Positions 33,443-42,292 of a DNA stretch of 64,000 bases are shown one piece after another. This stretch comes from Actinomycetes bacterium. GTDB lineage: Bacteria > Actinomycetota > Acidimicrobiia > Acidimicrobiales > Palsa-688. The stretch covers positions 1 to 64,000 of the forward strand of contig JAKAQB010000012.1 of NCBI GenBank assembly GCA_021811865.1. Reading direction: 5' to 3'. A program made the translations under genes and the position numbers. Below the pieces are notes generated by a model. That model was not told the DNA's origin. It worked only from the letters and a program-made list of their open reading frames with translations, and did not search any database. How positions within the stretch are numbered: position 1 is the stretch's first letter; every line of letters starts with the position of its first letter.

Positions 33443-35425
33443 ATGACCAAGGCGGCGAGGCGTGCGGTGCCGGTCGCCGCCGGCGCTGGCTGGCGTTGCC
33501 GGTTCGACCACGCCGCCGGCCCGCTGGCCGAGAGTTGGGAGCTGGTCGGACCGCTGGGCGAGCTCGTGGCCAACAGTGCCGATGAGGTGCCGGGGGTTCT
33601 GGCCCGCGCCGAGAACGAGGCCGGCAGGGGCCGCTTCGTCGCCGGCTTCCTGGCCTACGAGGCCGCACCGGGCCTGGACCCGTCCCTCGAGGTCCGCACC
33701 ACCGGCGATGGGTGTGGGGCACGGCTCCCGCTGGCATGGTTCGGCGTGTTTGGTGAGCGTCGGCCGGTCCCGCCACTGGCTTCCCTACCGCCGGTGCCGT
33801 CCGAGCCTGTCGCACTGACCGGGCCGAACTGGCAGCCGGAGATCACCCGGGAAGAGCACGCCACCGCCGTCGCCACCATCCGTGAGGCCATCGCTGCCGG
33901 CGACGTGTACCTGGTCAACTTCACCACCAGGCTTCGCCGGCGGTGGCAGGACGGGGAGGACGGCGATCCCTTCGTGCTGTACCGCCGCCTCGTCGCCGCC
34001 CACGCTGGCGGCTTCCATGCCTACCTGGATACACCGGAATGGGTCGTGGCCTGCGGCTCGCCGGAGTTGTTCGTGGAGCTCGCCGGCGGGATGGTGACCA
34101 CCCGGCCGATGAAGGGCACGCTGCCTCGCGGCCGCTGGGTTGCCGAGGACCTGGCACGAGCGGAGGCGTTGCAGCGCGATCCGAAGGAGCGGGCAGAAAA
34201 CGTCATGGTCGTGGACCTCCTCCGCAACGACCTCGGCCGGATCGCCGTCCCCGGCGGGGTGGAGGTGCCCCGGCTCTGGTGTGTCGAGCGCTATCCCACT
34301 GTGTGGCAGCTGACATCCACGGTGCGCGCGGCCCTGCCAGGCTCGGCCGGACTCGTTGATGTCTTCCGGGCGGCGTTTCCTTCTGGCTCGGTGACGGGCA
34401 CGCCCAAGGTTTCGGCCATGCGCGAGATCAAGGGCCTCGAGGTGACCCCGAGGGGTGTTTACTGCGGTGCGGTGGGATGGGTCGCGCCGGGTCGGTCGGC
34501 GGGCACGCCGGTCGAGGCCCGTTTCGCCGTCGCGATCCGCACTGCCGTGATCGATCGTCGCCGGCAGCTCGCTGAGTACGGCACCGGCGGGGGGATCACC
34601 TTCGACTCCATCGCCGAGCGGGAATGGGCGGAGGTGCTGGTGAAGACCTGGGGTCTCGGGACCCCCGACCGGCCGCCCACCGACGCAGGCACCGGGTTGG
34701 GCCTGATCGAGACGATGCGCGCCGACCCGCCGGTCTACGACGGAGCGAACGGTGTCATTCGCAACCTCCGGCGTCACCTGGATCGGCTGGCGTCATCGGC
34801 ATTCCACCTCGGCTTCCCTCCGCCAGCCGGAGTGGAAGCCCGGCTGGAGGAAGTGGTCACAGGCCTGGAAGGCACCGCCCGTGTCAGGCTCGTCTGGTGG
34901 CTCGACGGCTGGCTCGACGTGACTGCTGCGCCGATCGAACCCGAGGACCCTGACACGTGCGTCCGGCTCTGTGTCGATCCCGAGCCTGTGCGGTCGAGTG
35001 AGTTGACCCTGTACCACAAGACCACCCGGAGAGACGGCTATGAGTCGCGCGCCGCTCGCCATACGGAAGCCGACGACGTCGTGCTCGTCAACGAGCGGGG
35101 TGAGGCGACAGAGACGACCTGGGCCAATCTCCTGTTCCGGATCGGCTCCCGCTGGTACACGCCTCCCGTCGACTGCGGGCTGCTGCCCGGTGTCGAGCGG
35201 GGGAGGCTGCTCGACACCGGGCAGGTGAGTGAGCGGTCGGTCAACGTCGCCGGCCTGTCCTGCGCCGACGAGCTGGCAACGGTGAGCTCGCTGCGAGGCC
35301 GCCGACCGGCGCTGCTCGTGGCGGCCTGCCGCTGCCCGCCCACGTCGGGCTGCTGCTCTGGGGGCGCGGCCGACATCCTGCCCTCCGCGGGTGTAGGTGA
35401 GAGCCGGCGGGCGATCCCTGGATAG
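33443..35425 (+). CDS. pabB: Aminodeoxychorismate synthase/lyase fusion (PabB-PabC)
   Basis: 660 aa. Residues ~30-420 are a chorismate-utilising PabB: YLVNFTTRLRRRW, VACGSPELFV, TTRPMKGTLPRGR, RAENVMVVDLLRNDLGRIA, FPSGSVTGTPKVSAM and EYGTGGGITFDS. Residues ~430-650 are a PabC-like class IV aminotransferase lyase (GLIETMRADPPVYDG, LYHKTTRRDGYE with the PLP Lys, VLVNERGEATETTWANLLF). Together they convert chorismate to 4-aminobenzoate for folate; the glutamine amidotransferase PabA must be elsewhere. ATG 33443. The last ~40 residues are Arg/Cys-rich and unlike the family, so a late frameshift is possible. Confidence 0.88.
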   Translation: MTKAARRAVPVAAGAGWRCRFDHAAGPLAESWELVGPLGELVANSADEVPGVLARAENEAGRGRFVAGFLAYEAAPGLDPSLEVRTTGDGCGARLPLAWFGVFGERRPVPPLASLPPVPSEPVALTGPNWQPEITREEHATAVATIREAIAAGDVYLVNFTTRLRRRWQDGEDGDPFVLYRRLVAAHAGGFHAYLDTPEWVVACGSPELFVELAGGMVTTRPMKGTLPRGRWVAEDLARAEALQRDPKERAENVMVVDLLRNDLGRIAVPGGVEVPRLWCVERYPTVWQLTSTVRAALPGSAGLVDVFRAAFPSGSVTGTPKVSAMREIKGLEVTPRGVYCGAVGWVAPGRSAGTPVEARFAVAIRTAVIDRRRQLAEYGTGGGITFDSIAEREWAEVLVKTWGLGTPDRPPTDAGTGLGLIETMRADPPVYDGANGVIRNLRRHLDRLASSAFHLGFPPPAGVEARLEEVVTGLEGTARVRLVWWLDGWLDVTAAPIEPEDPDTCVRLCVDPEPVRSSELTLYHKTTRRDGYESRAARHTEADDVVLVNERGEATETTWANLLFRIGSRWYTPPVDCGLLPGVERGRLLDTGQVSERSVNVAGLSCADELATVSSLRGRRPALLVAACRCPPTSGCCSGGAADILPSAGVGESRRAIPG

Positions 35426-35494
35426 GGGAGGCCAGGGCTGCTGGCCTGGCCCGCCGCGCCCCGACTGGTCGCCGGCGGTGCCGGCGGGCCACCT

Positions 35495-35524
35495 CGGCTA
35501 GGACCGGCTAGGACCGGCTAGGAC
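35495..35524. repeat. 10-bp direct repeat, three exact copies
   Basis: CGGCTAGGAC three times in tandem at the 3' end of the L-2-hydroxyglutarate oxidase gene; the last copy contains its TAG stop codon and the other two lie beyond it. Confidence 0.9.
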
Positions 35525-36714
35525 GCCGGCGGGAGCTGGCGGACGACCTCCTCGGCGATGGCGAGGGCGGATGTCGCCGCCGGCGACGGGGCGTTGCGGA
35601 TCGTGATCACCGGGCCGTGCCCACCGAGCACGAAGTCGTCGACGAGCACGCCCTCAGGCGTGACCGCCTGCGCCCGGACCCCGGCCGGCGCCGGCACGAC
35701 GTCCTCGTCCCGCAACGCGGGGACGTAGCGGCGCGCCCGCTGCACATAGGCTCGCTTGGACACCGACCCCCACAGCTCCTCGACGCCCGTCCTCCAATGG
35801 CGGCGGGCCAGCCGCCAGAAAGCGCTGTCGGTCGCCATCGCTCGGAGGTCGGCGAGGCAGACGTCGCTGCGCCGGTAGCCTTCGCGTGCCAAGGCGAGCA
35901 CTGCGTTGGGTCCGATGTCGACGCCCCCGCTCACCCGCCGGGTGAAGTGCACCCCGAGGAACGGGTATCTCGGGTCGGGCACCGGATAGATCAAGCCTCG
36001 GACGAGATCGGCGCGCTCGGGGAGGATCCGGTAGTACTCACCCCGGAAGGGGATGATGGCCGGCGCCGGGACGTCGCCGGCGAGGCGCGCCAGCCGGTCG
36101 CTCTGCAGGCCGGCGCACACCACGACCTGGTCGAAGACAGCGTCGCCGGCAGGTGATGCGACCACCAGCTCCGAGCCCGCGCGCGAGAAGCCCGTGACCC
36201 GGAAGCCGAGCCGGACCTCACCGCCAGCTTGCATTACCTCGCCGGCGAGGACGCGGGCGACCGCGACGAAGTCGACGATCGCCGTCTCGGGTGAGTGCAG
36301 CCCGGCAACGCCGGCGACGTGACGCGCGATGTCCCGCAACGCGGCGCCGGCAACCCGGCGCAGACCGGGAACGCCGTTGCCCGTCGCACGCCGCTCGAGC
36401 TCCGCCAGCCGTTCGAGCTCGGCCGTGGACGATGCCACGACGAGCTTGCCCACGGCTTGGTAGGCGAGGCCGTGGCGTTCGCACAGCTGCCGGAGCTGGA
36501 GCCGTCCCCGGCGGCAGAGCTCGGCCTTCACCGAGTCCGGCGCGTAGTAGATGCCAGCGTGCACGACACCGCTGTTGTGGCCTGTTTGGTGACGGCCGAC
36601 CTCATCTTCCTTCTCCAAGACGGTGACCTGCGAGCCGGGTCGTGCCGACTGGATCCGGCGGGCGACGGCCAGCCCGACGATCCCTGCACCTACGATGCCG
36701 TAACGCTGGGTCAC
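35518..36714 (-). CDS. lhgO: L-2-hydroxyglutarate oxidase
   Basis: 398 aa. An FAD-binding Rossmann start YGIVGAGIVGLAVARRIQSA, then KEDEVGRHQTGHNSGVVHAGIYY, CERHGLAYQAVGKLVVA, PFRGEYYRILPERADLVRGLIYPVPDPRYPFLGVHFTRR and GPNAVLALAREGY, all diagnostic of LhgO. It oxidises L-2-hydroxyglutarate to 2-oxoglutarate and passes electrons to the membrane quinone pool. GTG 36714 (VTQRYG) is the start nearest the homology. Divergent from the riboswitch-controlled EamA gene. Confidence 0.9.
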   Translation of the reverse strand: MTQRYGIVGAGIVGLAVARRIQSARPGSQVTVLEKEDEVGRHQTGHNSGVVHAGIYYAPDSVKAELCRRGRLQLRQLCERHGLAYQAVGKLVVASSTAELERLAELERRATGNGVPGLRRVAGAALRDIARHVAGVAGLHSPETAIVDFVAVARVLAGEVMQAGGEVRLGFRVTGFSRAGSELVVASPAGDAVFDQVVVCAGLQSDRLARLAGDVPAPAIIPFRGEYYRILPERADLVRGLIYPVPDPRYPFLGVHFTRRVSGGVDIGPNAVLALAREGYRRSDVCLADLRAMATDSAFWRLARRHWRTGVEELWGSVSKRAYVQRARRYVPALRDEDVVPAPAGVRAQAVTPEGVLVDDFVLGGHGPVITIRNAPSPAATSALAIAEEVVRQLPPAS

Positions 36715-36930
36715 GCCGGCGACGGTACCGAGGTGCACGGACGGTGGGTGTGCGGGCTGCCCGAGCTACTTGCCAGGGACGGATCCGCCTGTGGGAACGC
36801 CAGTAGCTGCGCCGGCAGCCATGAACAGCGCCGGAATGCCTCCGCCCAGTCCCACACCTGTGACTCCTGGCTGTCGGTGGGCCGGGTAACGGCGAGGGCG
36901 TGGGTTGGGCGCCGGCGATGACGAGCGGCG

Positions 36931-37020
36931 CTACGGTGGGGGGCGCCGCCGGGTGTCCGGCGGCTGAGAGAGGGAGCTCCCGGCAGTGCCAGCCGATCCG
37001 TGTACGGCCGGCGTCCGTAG
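36931..37020 (+). promoter_or_regulatory. TPP (THI-box) riboswitch
   Basis: P1 is CTACGG (36931-36936) with CCGTAG (37015-37020). P2 pairs GGGGG with CTCCC (36977-36981). P3 is GCCGCCGG-GTGT-CCGGCGGC (36945-36964), running into the invariant CTGAGA (36964-36969). The 3' half carries GATCCG..ACGGCCGGCG, the P4/P5 sensor arm. The pyrophosphate/pyrimidine helix sequence reads CAGCCGATCCG rather than the usual AACCTGATCC, a notable deviation. It should turn down the EamA gene when thiamine pyrophosphate is plentiful. No obvious terminator, so translational control is likely. Confidence 0.78.
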
Positions 37021-37045
37021 GCCCGCCGCGCACGCCGCCGGCGCG

Positions 37046-37981
37046 GTGGGGCGTTACCCGTTGCCGGCTGCTCGCCAGTGGGGCGTGGCCGGCTCGCTCG
37101 GCGCCGCCGTCGGATGGGGGATGGCGGCGGTCTTCGCCGTCCTCGCCGATACGTCCGGCCTGGTGCTGGTGTTCTACCGGATGTGGCTCGGGGCGGCACT
37201 CCTCGCTGTGATGCTCTTCGCATCGGGCCGCCGGCTCCGATGGCGGACTGTCCTGGTCGCCGCCCCTGGCGGCGTGTTGCTCACGGCCGACATGACGTTC
37301 TTCTTCCAGTCGATCCGGCTGACGAGCGTCGCGGTCGCCACGGTCATCGGCGCGCTCCAGCCGCTGCTCGTTCTCGCGGTCGCAGGCCCGTTCCTCGGCG
37401 AGAGGGTCGGCGTGCGCCGTGCCCTGCTGGCAGCCGTCGCCGTCGGTGGCGTATCGCTGACGGTCGTCGGCGCCGGCGTGCCGTCGGGCGGCCACTTGAG
37501 GGGGGATCTCCTCGCCACGGTGTCCCTCGTCGCCTGGTCCGGCTACTTCATCGCCGCGAAGCGGGCCAGTCGTACCTGCGACGCTCTTGAGTACACGACG
37601 GGGGCCACGGTCGTGGGCGCCTTCGCCACCTCGCTGATCGTCCTCGCCACAGGCAGCGTGCCGGTGCTGCACCGTCCGGCGTGGGTCTGGGTGGCCCTGC
37701 TCACGGTCGTCCCCGGTCTCGCCCACCTGCTGATGAACTGGGCACACCATCGCATCGACGCCGGCGTCTCATCCGTGATCGTGTCGATCAACCCGGTGGT
37801 GGCGTCGGTAGGGAGTTGGATCGTCCTCGACCAGCGGCTTACGGCGCTGCAAGTCGCCGGTGGCGTCGTCAGCCTCCTCGCCATCACGCTCGTGGCCAGG
37901 GGCAGCGGCGCTGGAAAGGCTCTGCAGGGCGCGTCGCAGGGCGGCTCGCTCGACGACCAGGTGCGGCCGGGACCGGGCTGA
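37046..37981 (+). CDS. EamA/DMT-family transporter under TPP riboswitch
   Basis: About 311 aa with ten hydrophobic segments in two EamA repeats: GVAGSLGAAVGWGMAAVFAVLA to VVGAGVPSG, and GDLLATVSLVAWSGYFIAAKRA to VAGGVVSLLAITLVARG. FYRMWLGAALLAVML and LQPLLVLAVAGPFLGERVG are family signatures. The riboswitch shows that a GTG at 36986 lies inside the aptamer and cannot be the start; GTG 37046 or 37085 is. Regulation implies transport of thiamine, a precursor or a related metabolite. Confidence 0.83.
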   Translation: MGRYPLPAARQWGVAGSLGAAVGWGMAAVFAVLADTSGLVLVFYRMWLGAALLAVMLFASGRRLRWRTVLVAAPGGVLLTADMTFFFQSIRLTSVAVATVIGALQPLLVLAVAGPFLGERVGVRRALLAAVAVGGVSLTVVGAGVPSGGHLRGDLLATVSLVAWSGYFIAAKRASRTCDALEYTTGATVVGAFATSLIVLATGSVPVLHRPAWVWVALLTVVPGLAHLLMNWAHHRIDAGVSSVIVSINPVVASVGSWIVLDQRLTALQVAGGVVSLLAITLVARGSGAGKALQGASQGGSLDDQVRPGPG

Positions 37982-38056
37982 CGCCGTCCGCACCAACCCA
38001 TCCCCGGTGTTGGCAACCGTCAGTTAGGAGCCCTCGAGGGCCCCGGACGGTCCGGT

Positions 38057-38082
38057 CCGGCGCCGGCCTGGGTCGGCGCCGG
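38057..38082. terminator. Bidirectional terminator-like hairpin
   Basis: CCGGCGCCG and CGGCGCCGG, 9-bp perfect arms around GCCTGGGT, in the 118 nt between the convergent EamA and MFS genes. No T-run, as is common in GC-rich actinobacteria. Confidence 0.5.
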
Positions 38083-38099
38083 GGCAACCCGTGGTCGCC

Positions 38100-39698
38100 T
38101 CAGTGCGCAGCGGCGCTCGGGTTGGCGTCGCGCTGGCCGGCGTGGGCGAAGTCCTTGGACCGGATCAGCACCAGGGCCAGCGCTGCGGACACGAAGGTGG
38201 TGATGGCGGCGACGAGCAGGATCTCGTCGAGGGAGCTCGTGAAGCTCCCGCGCAGCACCAGCTCGAGGAGCCCACGCTGACGGCTGGGCACGGCCCGCAC
38301 CAACCGCCCGACGTTGCCGCTCTCGAGACCGGTGGAGATGGCGCCGGCGCTGCTGGACAGCGGCGTCCCGCTCGTGCGGGCGGTCACCGCCTGGGTCAGG
38401 TGGTTGCTGAACAGCGTGCCGAGCAGGGCGATGCCTGTGGCGATGCCGACCTGGCGGAACGTCGAGTTGATACCCGACGCCATCCCGGCCCGCTGCGGCT
38501 GCACCACGCCGACGGCCGTCGATGCGAGGGGCGGGTTGACGAAGCCGGCACCGATGCCGGCCGCCACCAGACCCGGGATCAGGTGGGTCCAGTCAGAGTG
38601 GGCATCGATGCCGCGCATCAGCAGGAGGGCGACGCCGATCAGGGCGAGACCCGGCCCGATGAGCAAGCGGACTGGGACCTTGGAGCTCAACCGGCCCGCC
38701 AGCCAGCTGACAGCGAGGACCCCGCCGGAGAGGACGAGGAGGCGCAGGCCGGTCTGCAGGGCGCTGAAGCGGAGGACGTCCTGCAGGTACAGCACGAGGT
38801 AGAGCAGCACCGACCAGATGCCAGCCGACATCCCGAAGGCGGCGATCGCCCCGCCCGAGAACGTCGGGAGCTCGAACAGCGCCAGGTCGAACATCGGGTG
38901 CTCGCCGCGCAGCTCCGTCACCAGGAAGGCGGCGAGCAGCACGCCGGCGGCGGCGAAGCAGGCGACGACCCGGGTTGCCCCGAACCCGATCGAACCGGAC
39001 TCGATGAGAGCGTAGATCAGGCAGGCGAGGGCGACGGTGAACAGCCCGAAGCCGAGCCAGTCGGGCCGGCGGGCTTGCGGGTTGCGCGACTCGATCACGC
39101 GGGTCACGCTGAGCACGACGGCGACGGCACCCACCGGCAGGTTGACGAAGAAGATGTATCGCCACGACAGCCCGGAAACGAGGGCGCCTCCGGCGATGGG
39201 GCCGATCGCCACGGCCACTCCCGTGGTCGCCCCCCACATGCCGAATGCGACACCGCGGTCCCTGCCATGGAACGCGTTGGCGAGGAGGGCCAGGGAGACC
39301 GAGAACATGATCGCTCCTCCCACGCCCTGCGCACCACGGGACAGCTCGAGCATGAGCGGGGACTGCGCCGCTCCGCAGGTGACCGACGCCGCCGTGAAGA
39401 TCACCAGGCCGATGACCCACAGCAGGCGGCGGCCGAACATGTCCGCCAGCGACCCGGCGGTCAACAGCAGGGCGGCGAGGGTGAGGGCGTAGGCGTCCAC
39501 CACCCACTGGAGGTCGGCGAAGCTCGAGTGCAGCGCTCTCTGGATGGCCGGCAGGGCCACGTTGACGATCGTGAGGTCGAGCAGGAGCATGAACGTGCCC
39601 AGGCAGACGGCGGCCAGCGTCCACCACTTGGGGTCGGTGCCCCTCGTCGTGCTGGGAGCGGGTGGAGAACCGCTCCGGATTCCTGCGTCCGTTGCCAT
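38100..39698 (-). CDS. DHA2-family MFS drug-efflux transporter
   Basis: 532 aa, 14 membrane segments. LLLDLTIVNVALPAIQRAL, LADMFGRRLLWVIGLVIFT, GAQGVGGAIMFSVSLALL and GPIAGGALVSGLSWRYIFFVNLPVG mark it as an EmrB/QacA antiporter. A second such pump is at 8975-10414. It is divergent from a TetR gene, with the TetR operator-like palindrome 17 nt before its ATG, so derepression by a drug ligand is expected. Confidence 0.9.
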   Translation of the reverse strand: MATDAGIRSGSPPAPSTTRGTDPKWWTLAAVCLGTFMLLLDLTIVNVALPAIQRALHSSFADLQWVVDAYALTLAALLLTAGSLADMFGRRLLWVIGLVIFTAASVTCGAAQSPLMLELSRGAQGVGGAIMFSVSLALLANAFHGRDRGVAFGMWGATTGVAVAIGPIAGGALVSGLSWRYIFFVNLPVGAVAVVLSVTRVIESRNPQARRPDWLGFGLFTVALACLIYALIESGSIGFGATRVVACFAAAGVLLAAFLVTELRGEHPMFDLALFELPTFSGGAIAAFGMSAGIWSVLLYLVLYLQDVLRFSALQTGLRLLVLSGGVLAVSWLAGRLSSKVPVRLLIGPGLALIGVALLLMRGIDAHSDWTHLIPGLVAAGIGAGFVNPPLASTAVGVVQPQRAGMASGINSTFRQVGIATGIALLGTLFSNHLTQAVTARTSGTPLSSSAGAISTGLESGNVGRLVRAVPSRQRGLLELVLRGSFTSSLDEILLVAAITTFVSAALALVLIRSKDFAHAGQRDANPSAAAH

Positions 39699-39715
39699 AC
39701 AAGGAGGTTATCCAG

Positions 39716-39735
39716 TTGTGTACGCTTGTACACAA
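39716..39735. promoter_or_regulatory. TetR-type operator
   Basis: TTGTGTACGCTTGTACACAA: perfect 8-bp arms around GCTT, between the divergent MFS and TetR genes and directly abutting ATG 39736. Size and symmetry fit a TetR dimer site controlling both genes. Confidence 0.75.
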
Positions 39736-40473
39736 ATGGTGACCGACTTTCTCTCCGGTGCCCACCGCGACCCCACCCGCACCCGCGAGCGCATCCTCGA
39801 GGCGGCCCGGCGTTGCTTCGCCCGCCATGGTTACAGCGGGACGACGGTGCGGGGCGTGGCCGTGGAGGCGGGAGTGGCACCCAACCTCATCACCCGGTAC
39901 TTCGGCGGGAAAGCGGGTCTCTTCCGGGCGGCGACCGCGGGTGGGTTCCAGGTGCGCACCGTCCTGCCCGGTCCCTACGCCGAGCTCGGGGCCCGCATCG
40001 CGGCCAAGGTCGTCGCCCGGTGGGAGGGCGCCGCCCCGCAGGAGCCGCTGCTGATGATGGTGCGTTCGGCGGGGAGCTCGGACGAGGCCGCCACCGAGCT
40101 GGGGCAGCTCTTGGACCAACAGGCCACCCGGCCACTGGCCGCGCACGTGGCGGCCGAGCTCGGGTGCAGCCGGTCGGCGGCGGGGGACCGGGCGGCTGCC
40201 GTGGGTGCCCTCATCCTCGGCGTGGCGACGACTCGCTACGTCATGGGCACCGGCCCGCTGGCGAGGGCCGACGCCCGGTTCCTCGAGGCGTGGTTGGCCG
40301 ACAGGTTGCAGCGCTTGCTCGACGATCCCGCCCCGCCGGCGCTGCGCCCCGCACGCCGCGACGGTGGGGGTCACGCCGAAAGCCGCAGCCGTCCGCCTGG
40401 CGACGGTTGCAGCGAAGTACCGGCCAGCTCGACACGATGTCCCCTTCCGCCGCAGCGTCCTCCACCTGGTTGA
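39736..40473 (+). CDS. TetR-family repressor of the divergent efflux pump
   Basis: About 245 aa. TetR HTH: TRERILEAARRCFARHGYSGTTVRGVAVEAGVAPNLITRYFGGKAGLF. A helical ligand domain follows with QQATRPLAAHVAAELG and ALILGVATTRYVMGTGPLA, as in TetR_C_17-type regulators. The last ~40 residues are Pro/Arg-rich and probably disordered. Start is ambiguous: ATG 39736 would give a nearly leaderless mRNA, while GTG 39718 is in frame with AAGGAGG at 39701-39707 (10 nt spacing); the operator overlaps both. Confidence 0.88.
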   Translation: MVTDFLSGAHRDPTRTRERILEAARRCFARHGYSGTTVRGVAVEAGVAPNLITRYFGGKAGLFRAATAGGFQVRTVLPGPYAELGARIAAKVVARWEGAAPQEPLLMMVRSAGSSDEAATELGQLLDQQATRPLAAHVAAELGCSRSAAGDRAAAVGALILGVATTRYVMGTGPLARADARFLEAWLADRLQRLLDDPAPPALRPARRDGGGHAESRSRPPGDGCSEVPASSTRCPLPPQRPPPG

Positions 40474-40590
40474 CACCCTCCGTCGCAGGAAGGTAGAGGC
40501 ATGGGCACACCGCCCTCGACGCTCTGCGCCGGCGGCCCACTGGCTCGGGCATCCCAGCCACCACCCGGTGCGCGGGCCGCGTCGGGCCGC

Positions 40591-40648
40591 CGGCGAACTT
40601 TGGAAGCGCACTGTCGCCAGGCGACAACAGGCTTCCAAAGATTCGCCG
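40591..40648. terminator. Large nested hairpin between convergent genes
   Basis: CGGCGAACTTTGGAAGC pairs with GCTTCCAAAGATTCGCCG (one bulged base), and inside it TGTCGCC pairs with GGCGACA. The stem is ~17 + 7 bp, in the 263-nt gap between TetR and APC permease stops. Probably a bidirectional terminator, but there is no T-run. Confidence 0.5.
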
Positions 40649-40736
40649 AGGGATCGGCGGCCGACCACGCTGCGTGGCGAGGAGGCGGTGGGGCGAGGAG
40701 GCGGTGGCCGGCCCCCGTCCACCGCCGGGGGTCGGT

Positions 40737-42218
40737 CTACGCCGGCCCCACGACGCCGCCGGCGGAGGGCTTGGCCGTCCGGGCCCGGGAGAGGGTGATG
40801 GTGGTGACCACCACTCCGATGCCGAGCCAGATGAGAGAGAGGTACGGTGCCCAGATCGTCGGGGCGGTGACCTTGTAGATCGAGCCGAAGATGGCCCCCG
40901 CCGTGATGAGGATCCCGACGACGGCAGCGACCTGTAGGACGGTGTTGCCCCTCGCAAGCCGGCGCAACGCTCCGACGCACATGACGAGGTAGACGACCAC
41001 CATCGAGAAGGCCCCGAACGTCGAGCCCCACGCGAACAGGGCGAAGTAGTGCGGTTGGCCCGGCAGAGCGTACAGGCCCGTCCAGAACTGGTCGATGACC
41101 ACGGCGATGACGGAGAAGGCGGTGAGCGCGCCGATGGCGACAACGGGTGTGCCCCGCCGGGGAGCGACCCGGGCCAGGGGGGCGGGGATGCGCCGGTCCC
41201 GGGCCATGGCGAAGATGCCGCGCGACGACGAGACGAAGATCCCCATGTTGACGGCGAGCATGTCGAACAGCACGACGAGCTCGAGGAGTCGGTCGATCCA
41301 AACGCCACCGTAGCCGCCGGCGTGGGCGGGTGCGCCGAGGGCGAACACGGGCGCGCCCGCCGCCGCCGTGATTGCCTTCATGTCGAAGTGGAAGCCGGCG
41401 ATCTCGACGTAGGTGGCGAGCACGAAGTAGACGAGGGCGAAGGCGGCGGTGAACATCACCGCGATGGGGATCTCCCGCTTGGGGTTGGGTGTCTCCTCGG
41501 CGAGGTTGGCGGCCGTCTCGAAGCCGACGAACAGCAGGACCCCGTAGAGCACGCCGAGGAAGATGCCCTTCCAGCCGTCGGATGCGACGCCCGGGTTGAA
41601 CGCCTTGGCGCTGTTGGCGCCGCCGAGCTTCACGATCACGTAGATGAAAAAGATCGTGAGCACGGTGAGGGAGATCAGGGCGAGGGCGAGTTGGAAGCGC
41701 GTCGACACCTGGACCCCGAGGTAGGCGATGAGGGTGAGGGCGGCGATCACGACTAGGGTCCAAGCCCACGGTGGCATCGTGGCCGCCCCGAACTCGGACT
41801 TGATGGTGCTCTGGATGTAGCCGCCGATGAGCAGCGACAGCCCGGCGCCGAGGACCATGACGCCGCCGTAGTAGAGCCAGCCGGCGGCCGACCCGGCCCG
41901 CTCGCCGAACCCCTCGGTCACGTAGTCGTAGAGCGACCCGGCGGCGTGGATCTTGCGGGCGTACTGGGCGATGACCCAGCCGAGGCCGAAGATGCCGACC
42001 GCCGCGATGATCACCGAGATCGGCGACGCCAGCCCACCGCCCTGACCGGTGGCGCTCCCGATCCCGATCACGAGGGGGATGACGAACGCCGAGGAGAACA
42101 CCGGCCCCATGAACCCGACCGACTGCGCGACCACGTCGTGCAGCCTGAGCTTGACGCCGAGGGTCTCATGGGTGGGGTGGCGTTCCTCGGCGGCACCCGT
42201 GCTGTCTTCTGTCTGCAT
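40737..42218 (-). CDS. APC-superfamily amino acid/amine permease
   Basis: 493 aa, 12 hydrophobic segments. LRLHDVVAQSVGFMGPVFSSAFVIPLV, HAAGSLYDYVTEGFGERAGSAAGWLYY, FVGFETAANLAEETPNPKREIP and NMGIFVSSSRGIFAMARDRRIP are classical APC amino acid transporter blocks. It has its own copy of the MarR-type palindrome 16 nt before the ATG. As the transporter of this regulon it probably imports the amine or amino acid the cluster degrades. Reads downstream of the six-gene Hpa operon on the same strand. Confidence 0.87.
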   Translation of the reverse strand: MQTEDSTGAAEERHPTHETLGVKLRLHDVVAQSVGFMGPVFSSAFVIPLVIGIGSATGQGGGLASPISVIIAAVGIFGLGWVIAQYARKIHAAGSLYDYVTEGFGERAGSAAGWLYYGGVMVLGAGLSLLIGGYIQSTIKSEFGAATMPPWAWTLVVIAALTLIAYLGVQVSTRFQLALALISLTVLTIFFIYVIVKLGGANSAKAFNPGVASDGWKGIFLGVLYGVLLFVGFETAANLAEETPNPKREIPIAVMFTAAFALVYFVLATYVEIAGFHFDMKAITAAAGAPVFALGAPAHAGGYGGVWIDRLLELVVLFDMLAVNMGIFVSSSRGIFAMARDRRIPAPLARVAPRRGTPVVAIGALTAFSVIAVVIDQFWTGLYALPGQPHYFALFAWGSTFGAFSMVVVYLVMCVGALRRLARGNTVLQVAAVVGILITAGAIFGSIYKVTAPTIWAPYLSLIWLGIGVVVTTITLSRARTAKPSAGGVVGPA

Positions 42219-42233
42219 GGTCTTCCCCCCCCG

Positions 42234-42255
42234 ATCGTTTGGGTCCCAACATTAC
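42234..42255. promoter_or_regulatory. MarR-regulon palindrome, site A (permease)
   Basis: ATCGTTTGGGTCCCAACATTAC; on the minus strand it resembles site D closely. Positioned 16 nt upstream of the APC permease start. Confidence 0.6.
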
Positions 42256-42292
42256 GCGGGTCGGCCCTCACCCACAAGGGACGGGCCGCTCA

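Noticed and set aside
36986..37981. EamA gene starting at GTG 36986
   Set aside because: That codon lies inside the TPP aptamer; homology begins after 37046.
38593..41769. A >1000-codon minus-strand open frame across the MFS, TetR and APC genes
   Set aside because: Arg/Pro-rich antisense or out-of-frame translation of recognisable genes; an effect of high GC third positions.
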